From Aristolochia californica (lineage: Eukaryota > Streptophyta > Magnoliopsida > Piperales > Aristolochiaceae): a DNA stretch of 64,000 nucleotides. The translations under genes and the position numbers were made by a program. The notes below the pieces were generated by a model that was given only the letters and a program-made list of their open reading frames with translations, did not search any database and was not told where the DNA came from. The stretch is from positions 11,848,748 to 11,912,747 of the forward strand of contig JARWKL010000006.1 of NCBI GenBank assembly GCA_029961685.1, in the 5' to 3' direction. Shown here piece after piece: positions 53,351 through 64,000 of the stretch; the stretch's first letter is position 1, and the number at the start of each line of letters is the position of its first letter.

Positions 53351-56300
53351 GGACAATGCACAAATGTAGAGGGAGATAATTCCAAAAAGTTTCTATCACT
53401 TTTAAGGATTGTAAGCTCTTTCGAGGTCTTTTTTATAACGTTTTTTAATCATTGGGAACTAGGAGAGGTGGGGGATTTTTGAACTAAGTGTTGACTCCCA
53501 ATCCATAAGTCATTTCTTACAAAAATATAGCCCGTTATGCATGATAAATCAATTTACAATAATCTATGATTGTTAGGTCAGCTTTTTGTAAGTGGGCAAA
53601 ATAATGGCTTGTTTGACTTGGGTAAATATCCCACCACACTTTCACTTGAGAATTTAATGAGCGTTTATTATTCTCATTAAAATGTTTGGATCGATAGGTC
53701 ATTTGCATTTTTAAAATGTTTCAACCATGCATATCCATTTTTAAAACATGTGTAGAAATCTCTTTCTTATAAAATTCCAAGCTATTAGGGTTGAACTAGG
53801 GGAATTTTCAAAACTTGGATAACAAAACTTTTGTGTTCATTTGTGATGTGTGAATAAATTTTCTTTACTTACATTTGTTATAGTTTTAAACTTTTTCCAT
53901 TCATAAACTCTAAAATTTTCATTTTCTTATGATCTATTTATGTTTTCATCTCTTTTCTTGTTTACAAGATGAAGGGGGAGTTGAAACTCAAGTTTTGATT
54001 TAAGAGAAAATAATACATCTAAAATGGAAATGCACAAAGCAAAAATGTAGAGGGAGATAATTCGAAAAAATTTCTGTAATTTTTAAGGATTGTAAACTCT
54101 TTCGAGTTTTTATTTATTCGGTTTTGCAAACATCGGGAAAAAAGGGGGTGGCGGGGATTTTTAAATTGAGTGTTTACTCCAAATCCATAAGTCATTTCTT
54201 ACAAAAATATAGCCCATTACGCATGATAAATCGCTTTACAATCATCTATGATTGTTATGCCAACTTTTTGTAAGTGGGCAAAATAATGGCTTGTTTGACT
54301 CGGGTAAATATCGCACCACACGTTCACTTGAGAAATCAATGAGTGTTTGCTATTCTCTTTAAAAAGGTTGGATCCATTGATCATTCTCATCTTTAACAAG
54401 TTGCATGCACGCATATCCATTTTTAAAAACATGTGTAGAAATCTCTTTCTTAAAAAATTCAAAGCTATAATGGTTGAACTTGTGGAATTTCCCAAACATG
54501 GATAAGAAAAGTTTTGGGTTCATTTGTGGTGTCTGAATAAATTTTATTTGCTTACATTTGTTATTGTTATAAACTTTTTCCGTACATAATATCTAAAATT
54601 CTCATTTTGTTGTGATCTATTTGCGTTTTCATCTCTTTTCTTGTTTACAAGATGAAGGGGGAGTGGAAACTCAAGTTTGTTTTAAGAAAAAAGTATACAT
54701 CTAAAATTGAAATGGTCAATGCACAAATTTAGAGGGAGATAATTCCAAAAAGTGTCTGTAATTTTTAGGGATTTTCAACTCTTTTTAGTTTTTATATATT
54801 AGGTTTTGCAATTGTCAGGAAAATGGGGAGGCAGGGGATTTTTAAATTGAGTGTTGACTCCCAATCCATAAATGATTTCTTACTAAAATATAACCCATTA
54901 CGCATGATAAATTGGTTTACAGTCATCTCTGATTGTTGGGTCAGCTTTTTCTAAGTTGGCAAAATAATGGCTTGAGTAAATATCCCACTGCACATTCACT
55001 TTAGACTTTAGTGAGAATTTATTATTCTCTTTAAAAGGTTTGTATCCATTGGTCATTTGCATCTTTAACATATTTCAAGCATGCATATCCATTTTTAAAA
55101 AATATGTAGAAATCCTTTTCTTATAAAATTCGAAAGTAATAGGGTTGAACTAGTGGAATTTCCCAAACATGGATAACAAAACTTTTGTCTTCATTTGTGG
55201 TGTATGAATAAATTTTCCATACTTACATTTCTTATTGTTTTAAACTTTAAAATTTTCATTTTTTTTATCTATTTGCTTTTTCATATCTTTTCTTGTTTAC
55301 GAGATGAAGGGGGAGTTGAAACTAAAGTTTTAAATTAAGAAAAAAAGTATACATCTCAAAAGGAAATGCACAATCCACATATGTAGAGGGAGATAATTCC
55401 AAAAAGTGTCTGTAATTTTTATGGATTGTAAACTCTTTCTAGTTTTTATCTATTTGGTTTTGTAATTGTCGGGAAAAGGTGGTGACAGGGGATTTTTAAA
55501 CTGAGTGTTGACTCCCAATCCATAAGTCATTTCTTACAAAAATAAAGCATGTTATGCATAATAAATCGCTTTACAATCATATATGATTGTTAGGTCAGCT
55601 TTTTGTAAGTGGGCAAAATAATGGCTTGTTTGACTTGGGTAAATATCCTACCGCATATTCTCTTGAGAATTTAATGAGCATCTGTTATTATGTAGAAAAG
55701 GTATGGATCCATAGGTCATTTGCATCTTTAACATGTTTCAAGCATGCATATCCAGTTTAAAAAAATGTGTAGAAATGCTGTTCTTATAAAATGCCAAGGT
55801 ATTCGAGTTGAACCAGTGGAATTTCCCAAACTTGGACAACAAAACTTTTGTGTTCATTTGTGGTGTGTGAATTAATTTTCTTTACTTATATTTTTTATTG
55901 TTTTAAACTTTGTCCAAACATAAAGACTAAAATTTTCATTTTGTTGTGATCTATTTCCGTTTTCATCTCTTTTCTAGTTTACGAGATGAAGGGGTAGTGG
56001 AAACTCATGTTTTGGTTTAAGAAAAAATTATACATCTAAAACAGAAATGCACAATGCACAAATGTTAAGGGAGATAATTCCAAAAGGTTTCTGTAATTTT
56101 TAGGGAATGTAAAATCTTTCTTGTTTTTATGTAATAGGTATTCCAGTCATCTAGAAAAAGGGGAGGTGGGGGAATTTTCAACAGAGTGTTGACTCCAAAT
56201 CCATAAGTAATTTCTTAAAAAAAAATAGCTTGTTACGCAAGATAAATTGCTTTAGAATCTTCTATGATTGTTAGGTCAGCATTTTCTAATTGGGCAAAAT

Positions 56301-56540
56301 AATGGCTTGTTTGACTCAGGTAAATATCCCACTGCACGTTCACTTGAGAATTTAATGAGCGTTTGTTATTCTCTTTAAATGGTTGGGATCCAAAGGTCAT
56401 TTGCATCTTTAACATGTTTCAAGCATGCATATCCATTTTTAAAACATGTCTAGAAATCTCTTTCTTATAAAATTCCAAAGTATTAGGGTTGAACTAGTGG
56501 AAATTACCAAAGTTGGAGAACAAAACTTGTGTTCATTTGT

Positions 56541-56563
56541 AGCGAGTGAATAAAAAAGTATAC
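56541..56563 (+). other. HOR-shared ~150-bp deletion, copy 2
   Basis: Same join as at 47223, giving a 530-bp monomer. It is the best single marker of the 9.3-kb period. Confidence 0.92.
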
Positions 56564-57509
56564 ATCTAAAATGGCAATGCACAATTCACAAATGTAGAGG
56601 GAGATAATTCCAAAAAGTTTCTATAATTTTTAGGTATTGTAAACTCTTTCTAGTTTTTATATATTAGGCTTTGCAATCATTGGGACAAGAGGGAGGCAGG
56701 GGATTTTTAACCTGAGTGTTTACTCCGAATCCATAAATCATTTCTTACAAAAATAAAGCCCGTTAATCATGATAAATCCCTTTACAATCATCTATGATTG
56801 TTAGGTTAGCTTTTTGTAAGTGGGCAAAATAATGACTTGTTTGACTCGGGTAAATATCCCACAGCACATTCCGTTGAGAAATTAATGAGCCTTTTTTATT
56901 CTTATTAAAAGAATTTGATCCATGGGTAATTTGCATCTTTAACATGTTTCAAGCTTTCATATCAATTTTTTTCACATGTGTGGAAATCTCTTTCTTATAA
57001 AATTACAAGCCATTATGGTTGAACTAGAGGAATTTCTCAAACTTGGATCTCAAAACTTTTGTGCTCATTTTTAGTGTGTGAATAAATTTTCATAACTTAC
57101 ATTTGTTATTGTTTTAAACTTTTTCCATACATAAACTCTACAATTTTCATTTAGTTGTGACCTTTTTGCGTTTTCATTTCTTTTCTTTTTTACGAGATGA
57201 AGAGGGAGTGAAAACTCAAGTTTTGATTTAAAAAAAAATTATACATCTAAAATTAAAATGCAAAATGCACAAATGTAGAGGGAGATAATTCAAAAAAGTG
57301 TCTGTAATGTTTTGGGATTGTAAATTCTTTCTAGTTTTTATATATTAGGTTTTGTAGTCGTCGGGAAAAGGGGAGGCGGGGAATTTTTAAACTGAGTGTT
57401 GACTCCAATTCCATAAGTCATTTCTCACAAAAATAGAGCCCGTTACACACGATAAATCACTTTACAATCATATATGATTGTTAGCTTAGCTTTTTGTAAG
57501 TAAGCAAAA

Positions 57510-57535
57510 TATTGGCTTGTTTGAGGCACGTTCAC
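57510..57535 (+). other. ~20-bp deletion scar, copy 2 only
   Basis: GGCTTGTTTGAGGCACGTTC lacks the usual CTCGGGTAAATATCCCACC stretch. The equivalent monomer near 48190 keeps it. Confidence 0.82.
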
Positions 57536-60249
57536 TTGAGAATTTAATGAAAGTTTGTCATTCTCTTTAAAAGGTTTGGATCCATAGGTGTTTTGAATCT
57601 TTAACATGTTTCAAGCATGCATATCCATTTTTAAAACATGACAAGAAATCTCTTTCCAATAAAATTCCAAGCAATTAGTGTTGAACCAGTGGAATTTCCC
57701 AAACTTGGATAAGAAAACTTTTGTGTTCATTTGGATTGTGTGAATAAATTTTCTTTATTAAAATTTGTTACTGTTTGAAACTTTTTCCATACGTAAACTC
57801 TAAAATTTTCATTTTGTTGTGATCTATTTGTGTTTTCATTTCTTTTCTTGTTTACGAGGTGAAGGGGCAGTGGAAACTCAAGTTTTGATTAAAGATAAAA
57901 TTATATATCTAAAATTGAAATGCACAATGCACAAATGTAGAGGGAGATAATTCCAAAAAGTGTCTATAATTTTAATGGATTGTGATCTCTTTCTAGTTTT
58001 TATATATTAGGTTTTGCAATCGTCAGGAAAAGGGGGAGGCGGGGGATTTTTATATTGAGTGTTGTCTCACACTCCATAAGTCATTTCTTACAAAAATAAA
58101 GCCCGTTACGAATAATAAATCACTTTAAAATCATCTATGATTGATAGGTAAGCTTTTTTTAAGTGGGCAAAATAATGGCTTGTTTGACTCGGGTAAATAT
58201 CCCACCGCATGTTCACTTGAGAATGTAACATGCGTTTGTTGTTCTCTTTAAAAGGTTTAGATCCATAGGTCATTTGTATCTTTAACATGTTTCGAGCATG
58301 CATATCCATTTTTAAAACATGTGTAGAAATCTCTTTCTTATAAAATTCCATGCTGTAACGGTTGAACTAGTGGAGTCACCCAAACTTTAATAACAAAACT
58401 TTTGTGTTCATTTGTGGTGTGTGAATAAATTTTCTTTACTTATATTTTTTATTGTTTTAAACTTTTTCCATACATTAACTATAGATTTTCATTTTGTTGT
58501 GATCTATTTGTCTTTTCATCTCTTTTCTTGTTTACGAGATGAAGGGGAAGTGGAAACTAAAGTTTTAATTTAAGAAAAAATTATTCATCTAAATTGGAAA
58601 TGCACAATGCACAAATGTAGAGGGAGATAATTCCAAAAGGTGGCTGTAATTTAATGGATTTCTAAACTCTTTATAGTTTTTATAAATTAGGTTTTGCAAT
58701 CATCGGGAAAAGGGGGAGGCAGGGGATTTTTAAAGTGAGTGTTGACACCCAATCCATAAGTCATTTCTTACAAAAACATAGCCCATTATGCTTGATAAAT
58801 TGCTTTACAATCATCTATGATTTTTAGGTCAGCTTTTTGGAAGTTGGCAAAATAATGGTTTGTTTGACTCAGGTAAAGATCCCACCGCACGTCCACTTAA
58901 GAATTTAATGAGCGTTTGTTATTCTCTTTAAAAGGTTTGTATGCATGGGTCATTTGCATCTTTAACATGTTTCAATGCGCATATCCATTTTAAAATATTT
59001 TTGAAATCTCTTTGCTATAAAATTCCAAGCTATTAGGGTTGAACTAGTGGAATTTCCAAAACATGGATACTGAAACTTTTATGTTCATTTGTGGTGTCTG
59101 AATAATTTTTCTTTACTTACATTTGTTATTGTTTTAAACTTTTTTCATACATAAACTCTAAAATTTTCATTTTGTTGTGATCTATTTGTGTTTTCATCTC
59201 TTTTCTTGTTTTCCAGATGAAGAGGGAGTGGAAAATCAAGTTTTCATTGAAGAAAAAAATATACATCTAAAATAGAAATGCACAATGCACAAATGCAGAG
59301 GGAGATAATTCCAAAAAGTTGTTGTGATTTTTATGGATTTAAAAATCTTTTTAGTTTTTATATATTAGGTTTTGCAATCGCCGAGAAAAGGACGAGGGGG
59401 TGAATTTTTAAAGTGAGTGTTGGCTCCCAATCTATAAGTCATTTCTTACAAAAATAAAGCTCATTACTCATGGTAAATCGCTTTACAATCATCTATGATT
59501 GTTAGGTCATCTTTTTATAAGTGGGCAAAATAATTGCTTGTTTGACCGAGGTAAATATCCCACTGCTTGTTCAATTGAGAATTTAATGAGCGTTTGTTAT
59601 TCTCTTTAATAGGTTTGGATCCATAGGTTATTTGAATCTTTAACTTGTTTCAAGCATGCACATCCGTTTTTGAAACATGTGTAGAAATCTCTTTCTTATA
59701 AAATTCCTTGGTATTAGGGTTGGTCTAGTGGAATTGCCAAAACATGGATAACAAAACTTTTGTGTTCATTTGTGTGTGAGAATAATTTTTCTTTACTTAC
59801 ATTTGTTATGGTTTTAAATTTTTTCCATACATAAACTCTAAAATTTTCATTTTGTTGTGATCTATTTGTGTTTTCATCTCTTTCCTTGTTTACGAAATGA
59901 AGGGGGACAGGAAACTCAAGTTTTGATTTAAGAAAAAAATTGTACATCTAAAATGGAAATGCACAATGCACAAATGTAGAGGGAGATAATTTCAAAAAGT
60001 GGCTTTAATTTTTAGGGATTGTAAAATCTTTCTAGTTTTTATATATTAGGTTTTGCAATCGTTAGGAAAATGGGGTGGCGGGGGATTTTTAAACTGAGTG
60101 TTGACATCCAATCCATAAGTAATTTATTACAAAAATATAGCATGTTACGCATGATTAATCGCTTTACAATCATCTATAATTGTTGGGTCTGCTTTTTGTA
60201 AGTGGGCAAAATAATGGTTTGTTTGACTCTGGTAAATATCTCACCACAC

Positions 60250-60275
60250 TATCACTTGAGAATTTGCATCTTTAA
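60250..60275 (+). other. ~50-bp deletion scar, copy 2 only
   Basis: CACTTGAGAATTTGCATCTT skips from GAGAATTTAATGAGCG to ATTTGCATCTT, through a shared ATTT. The equivalent near 50950 is intact. Confidence 0.85.
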
Positions 60276-61534
60276 CATGTTTGAAGAATGCTTATCCATT
60301 TTTTAAACATGTGTAGAAATCTCTTTATTATATAATTCCTAGGTATTAGGGTTGAACTAGTGGAATTTCCCAAACTTGGATAACAAAACTTTTATGTTCA
60401 TTTGTGGTGTGTGAATAAATTCTTTTTACTTACTTTTTTTTATACTTTTAAATTTTTCTATAGATAAACTCTAAAATTTTCATTTTGTTTTGATCTATTT
60501 GCGTTTTTTGTCTCTTTTCATAGTTTGTGAGATGAAGGGAAACTGGAAACTCAAGTTGTGATTTAAGAAAAAATTATACATCTAAAATGGAAATCCATAT
60601 TGCACAAATGTACAGGGAGACAATTCCAAAAAGTGTCTAAATTTTTTATGAATTGTAATCTCTTCCTAGTTTTTATATATTAGGTTTTGAAATCGTCGGG
60701 AAAAGGGGGAGGCGGGGGATTTTTAAATTGAGTGTTGACTTCCAATTCTTAAGTCATTTCTTACACAAATAAAGCCCATTATGCATGATATATAACTTTA
60801 GAATTATCAATGATTGTTAGGTAAGCTTTTTGTAAGTGGGCAAAATAATGGCTTGTTTGACTCGCGTAAATTTCCCACTGCTCGTTCACTTGAGAATGTA
60901 ATGTGCGCTTGTTATTCTCTTTAAAAGGTTTGGATCCATAGGTCATTTGCATCTTTAACAAGTTCCAAGCTTACATATCAATTTTAAAACATGTGAAGAA
61001 ATTTTCTTTCTCAAAAAATTCCAAGTTATTACGGTTGAACTAGTTGAATTTCCCAAACTTGGATAACAAAACTTTTGTGTCCATTTGTGGTGTGTGAATA
61101 AATTTTCTTTACTTACATATGTTATTTTTTTAAAAATTTTTCATACAGAAACTCTAAAAGTTTCATTTAGTTCTGATCTATTTTTGTATTCATCACTTTT
61201 CTTGTTTACGAGTTGAAGGGGGAGTGGAAACTCATGTTTTGGTTTAAGAAAAAATTATACATCTAAAATGGAAATGCACAATACATAAATGTAAAGGGAG
61301 ATATTTCATAAAAGTGTTTGTAATTTTAAGGGATTGTAAACTCTTTCTAGTTTTTATATATTAGGTTTTGCAATCGTCGGGAAAAGGGGGAGGCAGGGGA
61401 TTTTGTAACTAAGTCTTGATTCCCACTCCATAAGTCATTTATTACAAAAGTATAGCTCATTACGCATGATTAATTGCTTTACAATCATCTATGATTGTTA
61501 GGTCAACTTTTTGTATGTGGCCAAACTAATGGCT

Positions 61535-61560
61535 TGTTTGACTCAATAATGGTTGAACTA
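61535..61560 (+). other. ~150-bp deletion removing an anchor
   Basis: TTGTTTGACTCAATAATGG joins the end of one monomer to the CAATAATGGTTGAAC segment of the next. Anchor spacing across it is 1,207 bp. The equivalent in copy 1 (52250-52425) is intact. Confidence 0.87.
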
Positions 61561-63552
61561 GTGGAATTTCCCAAACATGAATAACAAAAGTTTTGAGTTT
61601 TTTTGTGGTGTGTAAATAAATTTTTTTTACTTACATTTGTTATTGTTTTAAACTTTTCACAAACAGAAACTCTAAAATTCTCATTTTGTTGCGATCTATT
61701 TGTGTTTTCATCTCTTTTCTTGTTTACGAGATGAAGGTGGAGTGGAAACTCAAGTTATTATTTATGAAAAAACTATACATCTAAAATTGAATTGCACAAT
61801 GCACATATGTAGAGGGAGATAATTCCTAAAAGTGAGAAGTGTCTATAATTTTTAGGGATTGTAAACTCTTTTTAGTTTTAAAATATTAGGTTTTGCAATT
61901 GTCGGGAAAAAGGGGTGGTAGGGGATTTTTAAACTGAGTGTTGACTCCCAATCCATAAGTCATTTCTTAGAAAAATATTGCCCATTATGCATAATGAATT
62001 GCTTTACAATCATCTATGATTGTAAGGTCAACTTTTTTTTAAGTGGGGAAAATAATGGCATGTTTGACTCGAGTAAATATGCCACTGCACGTTCACTTGA
62101 GAATTTAATGAGCGTTTATTATTCTCTTTAAAAGGTTTGTATCCATGGTCATTTGGATCTTTAACCTATTTCAAACATGCATTTCCCTTTTTAAAAGATG
62201 TTTAGGAATCTCTTTCTTATAAAATTCAAAGCTAATAGGATTGAAGTAGTGGAATTTCCCAAACTCTGATAACAAAACTTTTCTATTCATTTGTGGATTC
62301 TGAATATATTTTCTTTACTAATATTTTTTATTGTTTCAAAATTATTTCATACATAATCTCTAAAAAATTTATTATGTTGTGATCTATTAGTGTTTTCATC
62401 TGTTTTCTTGTTTACAAGATGAAGGGGGAGTGGAAACTCAAGTTTTGATATAAGAAAATATTATACATCTAAAATGGAAATGCACAATGCACAAATGTAG
62501 AGGAAGAGAATTCCAGAAAGTTTCTGTAATTTTTAAGGATTGTAAGCTCTTTCGAGTTTTTTTTATTAGGTTTTGCAATCATCGGGAAATGGGGGAGGTG
62601 GGGGGTTTTTAAACTGAGTGTTGACTCCCAATCCATAAGTCATTTCTTACAAAAATATTGTCTCTTATGAATGATAAATCAATTTACAATCATCTATGAT
62701 TGTTAGGTCAGCTTTTTGTAAGTGGGCAAAATAATGGCTTGTTTGACTTGGGTAAATATCCCACAGCATGTTCACTTGAGAATTTAATGAGCGTTTATTA
62801 TTCTCATTAAAAGGTTTGGATCCAAACGTCATTTGCATCTTTAACATGTTTCAAGCATGCATATCCATTTTTAAAACCTGCGTAGAAATCTTTTTCTAAT
62901 ACAATTCCAAGCTATTAGGGTTGAACTAGTGGAATTTCCAAAACTTTCGTGTTCATTTGTGGTGTGTGAATAAATTTTCTTTACTTCAAATTGTTATAGT
63001 TTTAAACTTTTTCCATTTTAAAACTCTAAAATTTTCATTTTCTTATGATCTATTTATGTTTTCATCTCTTTTCTTGTTTACAAGATGAAGGGGGAGTGGA
63101 AACTCAAGTTTTGATTTAAGAGAAAATTATACGTCTAAAATGGAAATGCACAATGCACAAATGTAGAGGGAGATAATTCCAAAAAGTTTCTGTACTTTTT
63201 AAGGTTTGTAAACTCTTTCGAGTTTTTATTTATTAGGTTTTGCAAACATCCGAAAAAAGGGGGTGGCGGGGATTTTTAAACTGAGTGTTTACTCCCAATC
63301 CATAAGTCATTACTTACAAAAATATAGCCCATTACACATGAGAAATCCTTTTACAATCATCTATGATTATTATGCCAGCTTTTTGTAAGTGGGCAAAATA
63401 ATGGTTTGTTTGACTCGGGTAAATAGCCCACCGCACGTTCACTTGAGAAATTAATGAGCGTTTGTTATTCTCTTTGAAAAGTGTGGATCCATTGGTCATT
63501 TGCATATTTAACATGTTGTAAGCATGCATATCCATTTTTAAAACATGTGTGG

Positions 63553-64000
63553 AAATCTCTTTCTTATAAAATTCCAAGCCATTATGGTTGAACTAGTAGA
63601 ATTTCCCAAACTTGGATCACAATACTCATTTGTAGTGTGTTAATAAATTTTCCTAACTTACATTTGTTATTTTTTTAAACTTTTTCCATACATAAACTCT
63701 ACAATTTTATTTTGTTGTGATCTTTTTGCGTTTTTATGTCTTTTCTTGTTTAGAAGATGAAGGGGGAGTGCAAACTCAAGTTTTGATATAAGAAAATATT
63801 ATACATCTAAAATGGAAATGGACAATGCACAAATGTAGAGGGAGATAATTCCAAAAAGTTTATGTAATTTTTAGGGTTTGTAAACTCTTTCAAGTTTTTT
63901 TTATTAGATTTTGCAATCATCGGGAAAAGGGGGAGGCGGGGGATTTTTAAGTTGAGTATTGACTCCCAATCCATTAGTCATTTCTTACAAAAATATAGCC
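63553..64000 (+). repeat. Incomplete last monomer, array continues
   Basis: The unit begins at the anchor and runs through the G-rich block (63922-63942) to the window end at AAAATATAGCC, with no sign of the array ending. Its CCATTATGGTTGAAC and GGATCACAA variants resemble the monomers at 44485 and 47660. Confidence 0.88.

Larger units (their letters stand above)
45128..54438 (+). repeat. 14-monomer HOR, copy 1 (9.31 kb)
   Basis: Fourteen monomers have anchors at 45128, 45808, 46447, 47129, 47660, 48333, 49014, 49695, 50375, 51056, 51736, 52389, 53101 and 53756. Each has a closest match about 9.1-9.3 kb downstream in the same order. Shared marks include a ~150-bp deletion with the join GTGAATAAAAAAGTATAC (47223 here, 56546 in copy 2), CAATTTTTTTCACATGTG before 47660 and 56984, TTTCAATGCGCATATCC before 49695 and 59004, and CCTTGATATTAGGGTTGGTC after 50375 (one base different after 59685). 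Over about 127 bases, 47660 and 56984 differ at 5 positions. This copy contains the poly-G run. Confidence 0.9.
54439..63552 (+). repeat. 14-monomer HOR, copy 2 (~9.1 kb)
   Basis: Anchors are at 54439, 55110, 55773, 56454, 56984, 57646, 58327, 59004, 59685, 60317, 60999, 62206 and 62886. One monomer anchor between 60999 and 62206 was lost by deletion at 61545. The order matches copy 1. It is shorter because of private deletions near 57525, 60262 and 61545. Collinearity with copy 1 holds to about 63,450; the next monomer (63553) looks more like those at 44485 and 47660 than like 54439, so the period shifts there. Confidence 0.88.
1..64000 (+). repeat. Satellite DNA tandem array, ~680-bp monomer, about 95 copies
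   Basis: The same ~680-bp A+T-rich unit repeats head to tail through the whole window. Anchor motif AAATCTCTTT (or a 1-2 base variant) falls at 47, 726, 1610, 2252, 2923, 3808, 4457, 5129, 5810, 6531, 7208, 7888, 8567, 9228 and so on to 63553. Spacing is usually 679-682 bp. Shorter or longer spacings are explained by internal deletions or partial duplications of the monomer itself. All copies are in one orientation and the array is cut by both window ends. No unique sequence longer than a few tens of bases interrupts it. The family is not one I can name. A large heterochromatic block in a eukaryote is the inferred context. Confidence 0.97.

Noticed and set aside
54290..54304. CENP-B-box-like match CTTGTTTGACTCGGG
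   Set aside because: It matches seven of the nine fixed CENP-B box bases (the A and CGGG are right, TTCG is not). By rough count one or two such matches are expected by chance in a 680-bp monomer on both strands, so this is not evidence.
1..64000. Recurring ~60-70 codon open frames on both strands as small genes
   Set aside because: They fall at the same monomer phase each time and are copies of the repeat. Monomer lengths vary by non-multiples of three and the frames open and close freely. No ribosome-binding or splice structure supports them.
1..64000. CRISPR array
   Set aside because: Repeat units are ~680 bp with no short repeat/variable spacer pattern; the whole unit is repeated.
1..64000. 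Tandem LTRs or a nested transposon
   Set aside because: No target-site duplications, primer-binding site, polypurine tract with coding region, reverse transcriptase or transposase motifs are visible. Spacing is fully accounted for by monomers.
1..64000. rDNA spacer or 5S/tRNA cluster
   Set aside because: No 5S, 18S, 28S or tRNA-like segment (A and B boxes with cloverleaf) was seen in the monomer on either strand.

Overview
The whole 64-kb window is one uninterrupted tandem satellite array. I see no gene, RNA gene, transposon, integron, CRISPR array or other unique sequence in it. The repeat unit (monomer) is A+T-rich, about 70% in the few lines I counted, and is most often 679-682 bp long. 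All copies point the same way. Using the recurring motif AAATCTCTTT (and close variants) as a phase anchor, I found 94 copies, the first at 47 and the last at 63553. Two further monomers have lost the anchor to deletions near 25,685 and 61,545. The array runs off both ends of the window.

The organism is almost certainly a eukaryote, because a homogenised array of this scale with a long, gene-free monomer is typical of heterochromatin (centromeric, pericentromeric, subtelomeric, sex- or B-chromosome). I do not recognise the monomer as a named satellite family and cannot assign a taxon.

Layout by anchor-phase blocks. 1-900 echoes 8521-9345 at an offset of about 8.5 kb. 900-5128 holds two copies of a 2.2-kb three-monomer higher-order repeat (HOR) marked by an 884/885-bp monomer. 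5129-8566 is ordinary monomers. 8567-11107 ends in three adjacent near-identical monomers and a 517-bp deleted one. 11108-16384 is ordinary with one 529-bp monomer. 16385-22421 is three copies of a 2.0-kb trimer HOR, with a fourth partial copy at 24432-26284. 26285-31653 is ordinary. 31654-33687 matches 51736-53755 about 20.08 kb downstream. 33688-45127 is a mixed region with local echoes. 45128-63552 is two copies of a 14-monomer HOR with a period of about 9.3 kb. 63553-64000 is an incomplete monomer.

Monomers in equivalent HOR positions differ at about 3-4% of bases in the stretches compared by eye. One adjacent pair compared the same way differed at roughly 15%. Within each monomer three short features stand out: an 18-bp dyad, an 8-bp-arm inverted repeat around GCATGC, and a G-rich block. 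The one piece of sequence not derived from the monomer is a run of 40 G at 52606-52645.

No genes work together here. The biology, if any, is structural (chromatin, centromere, array evolution) or comes from transcripts of the satellite.
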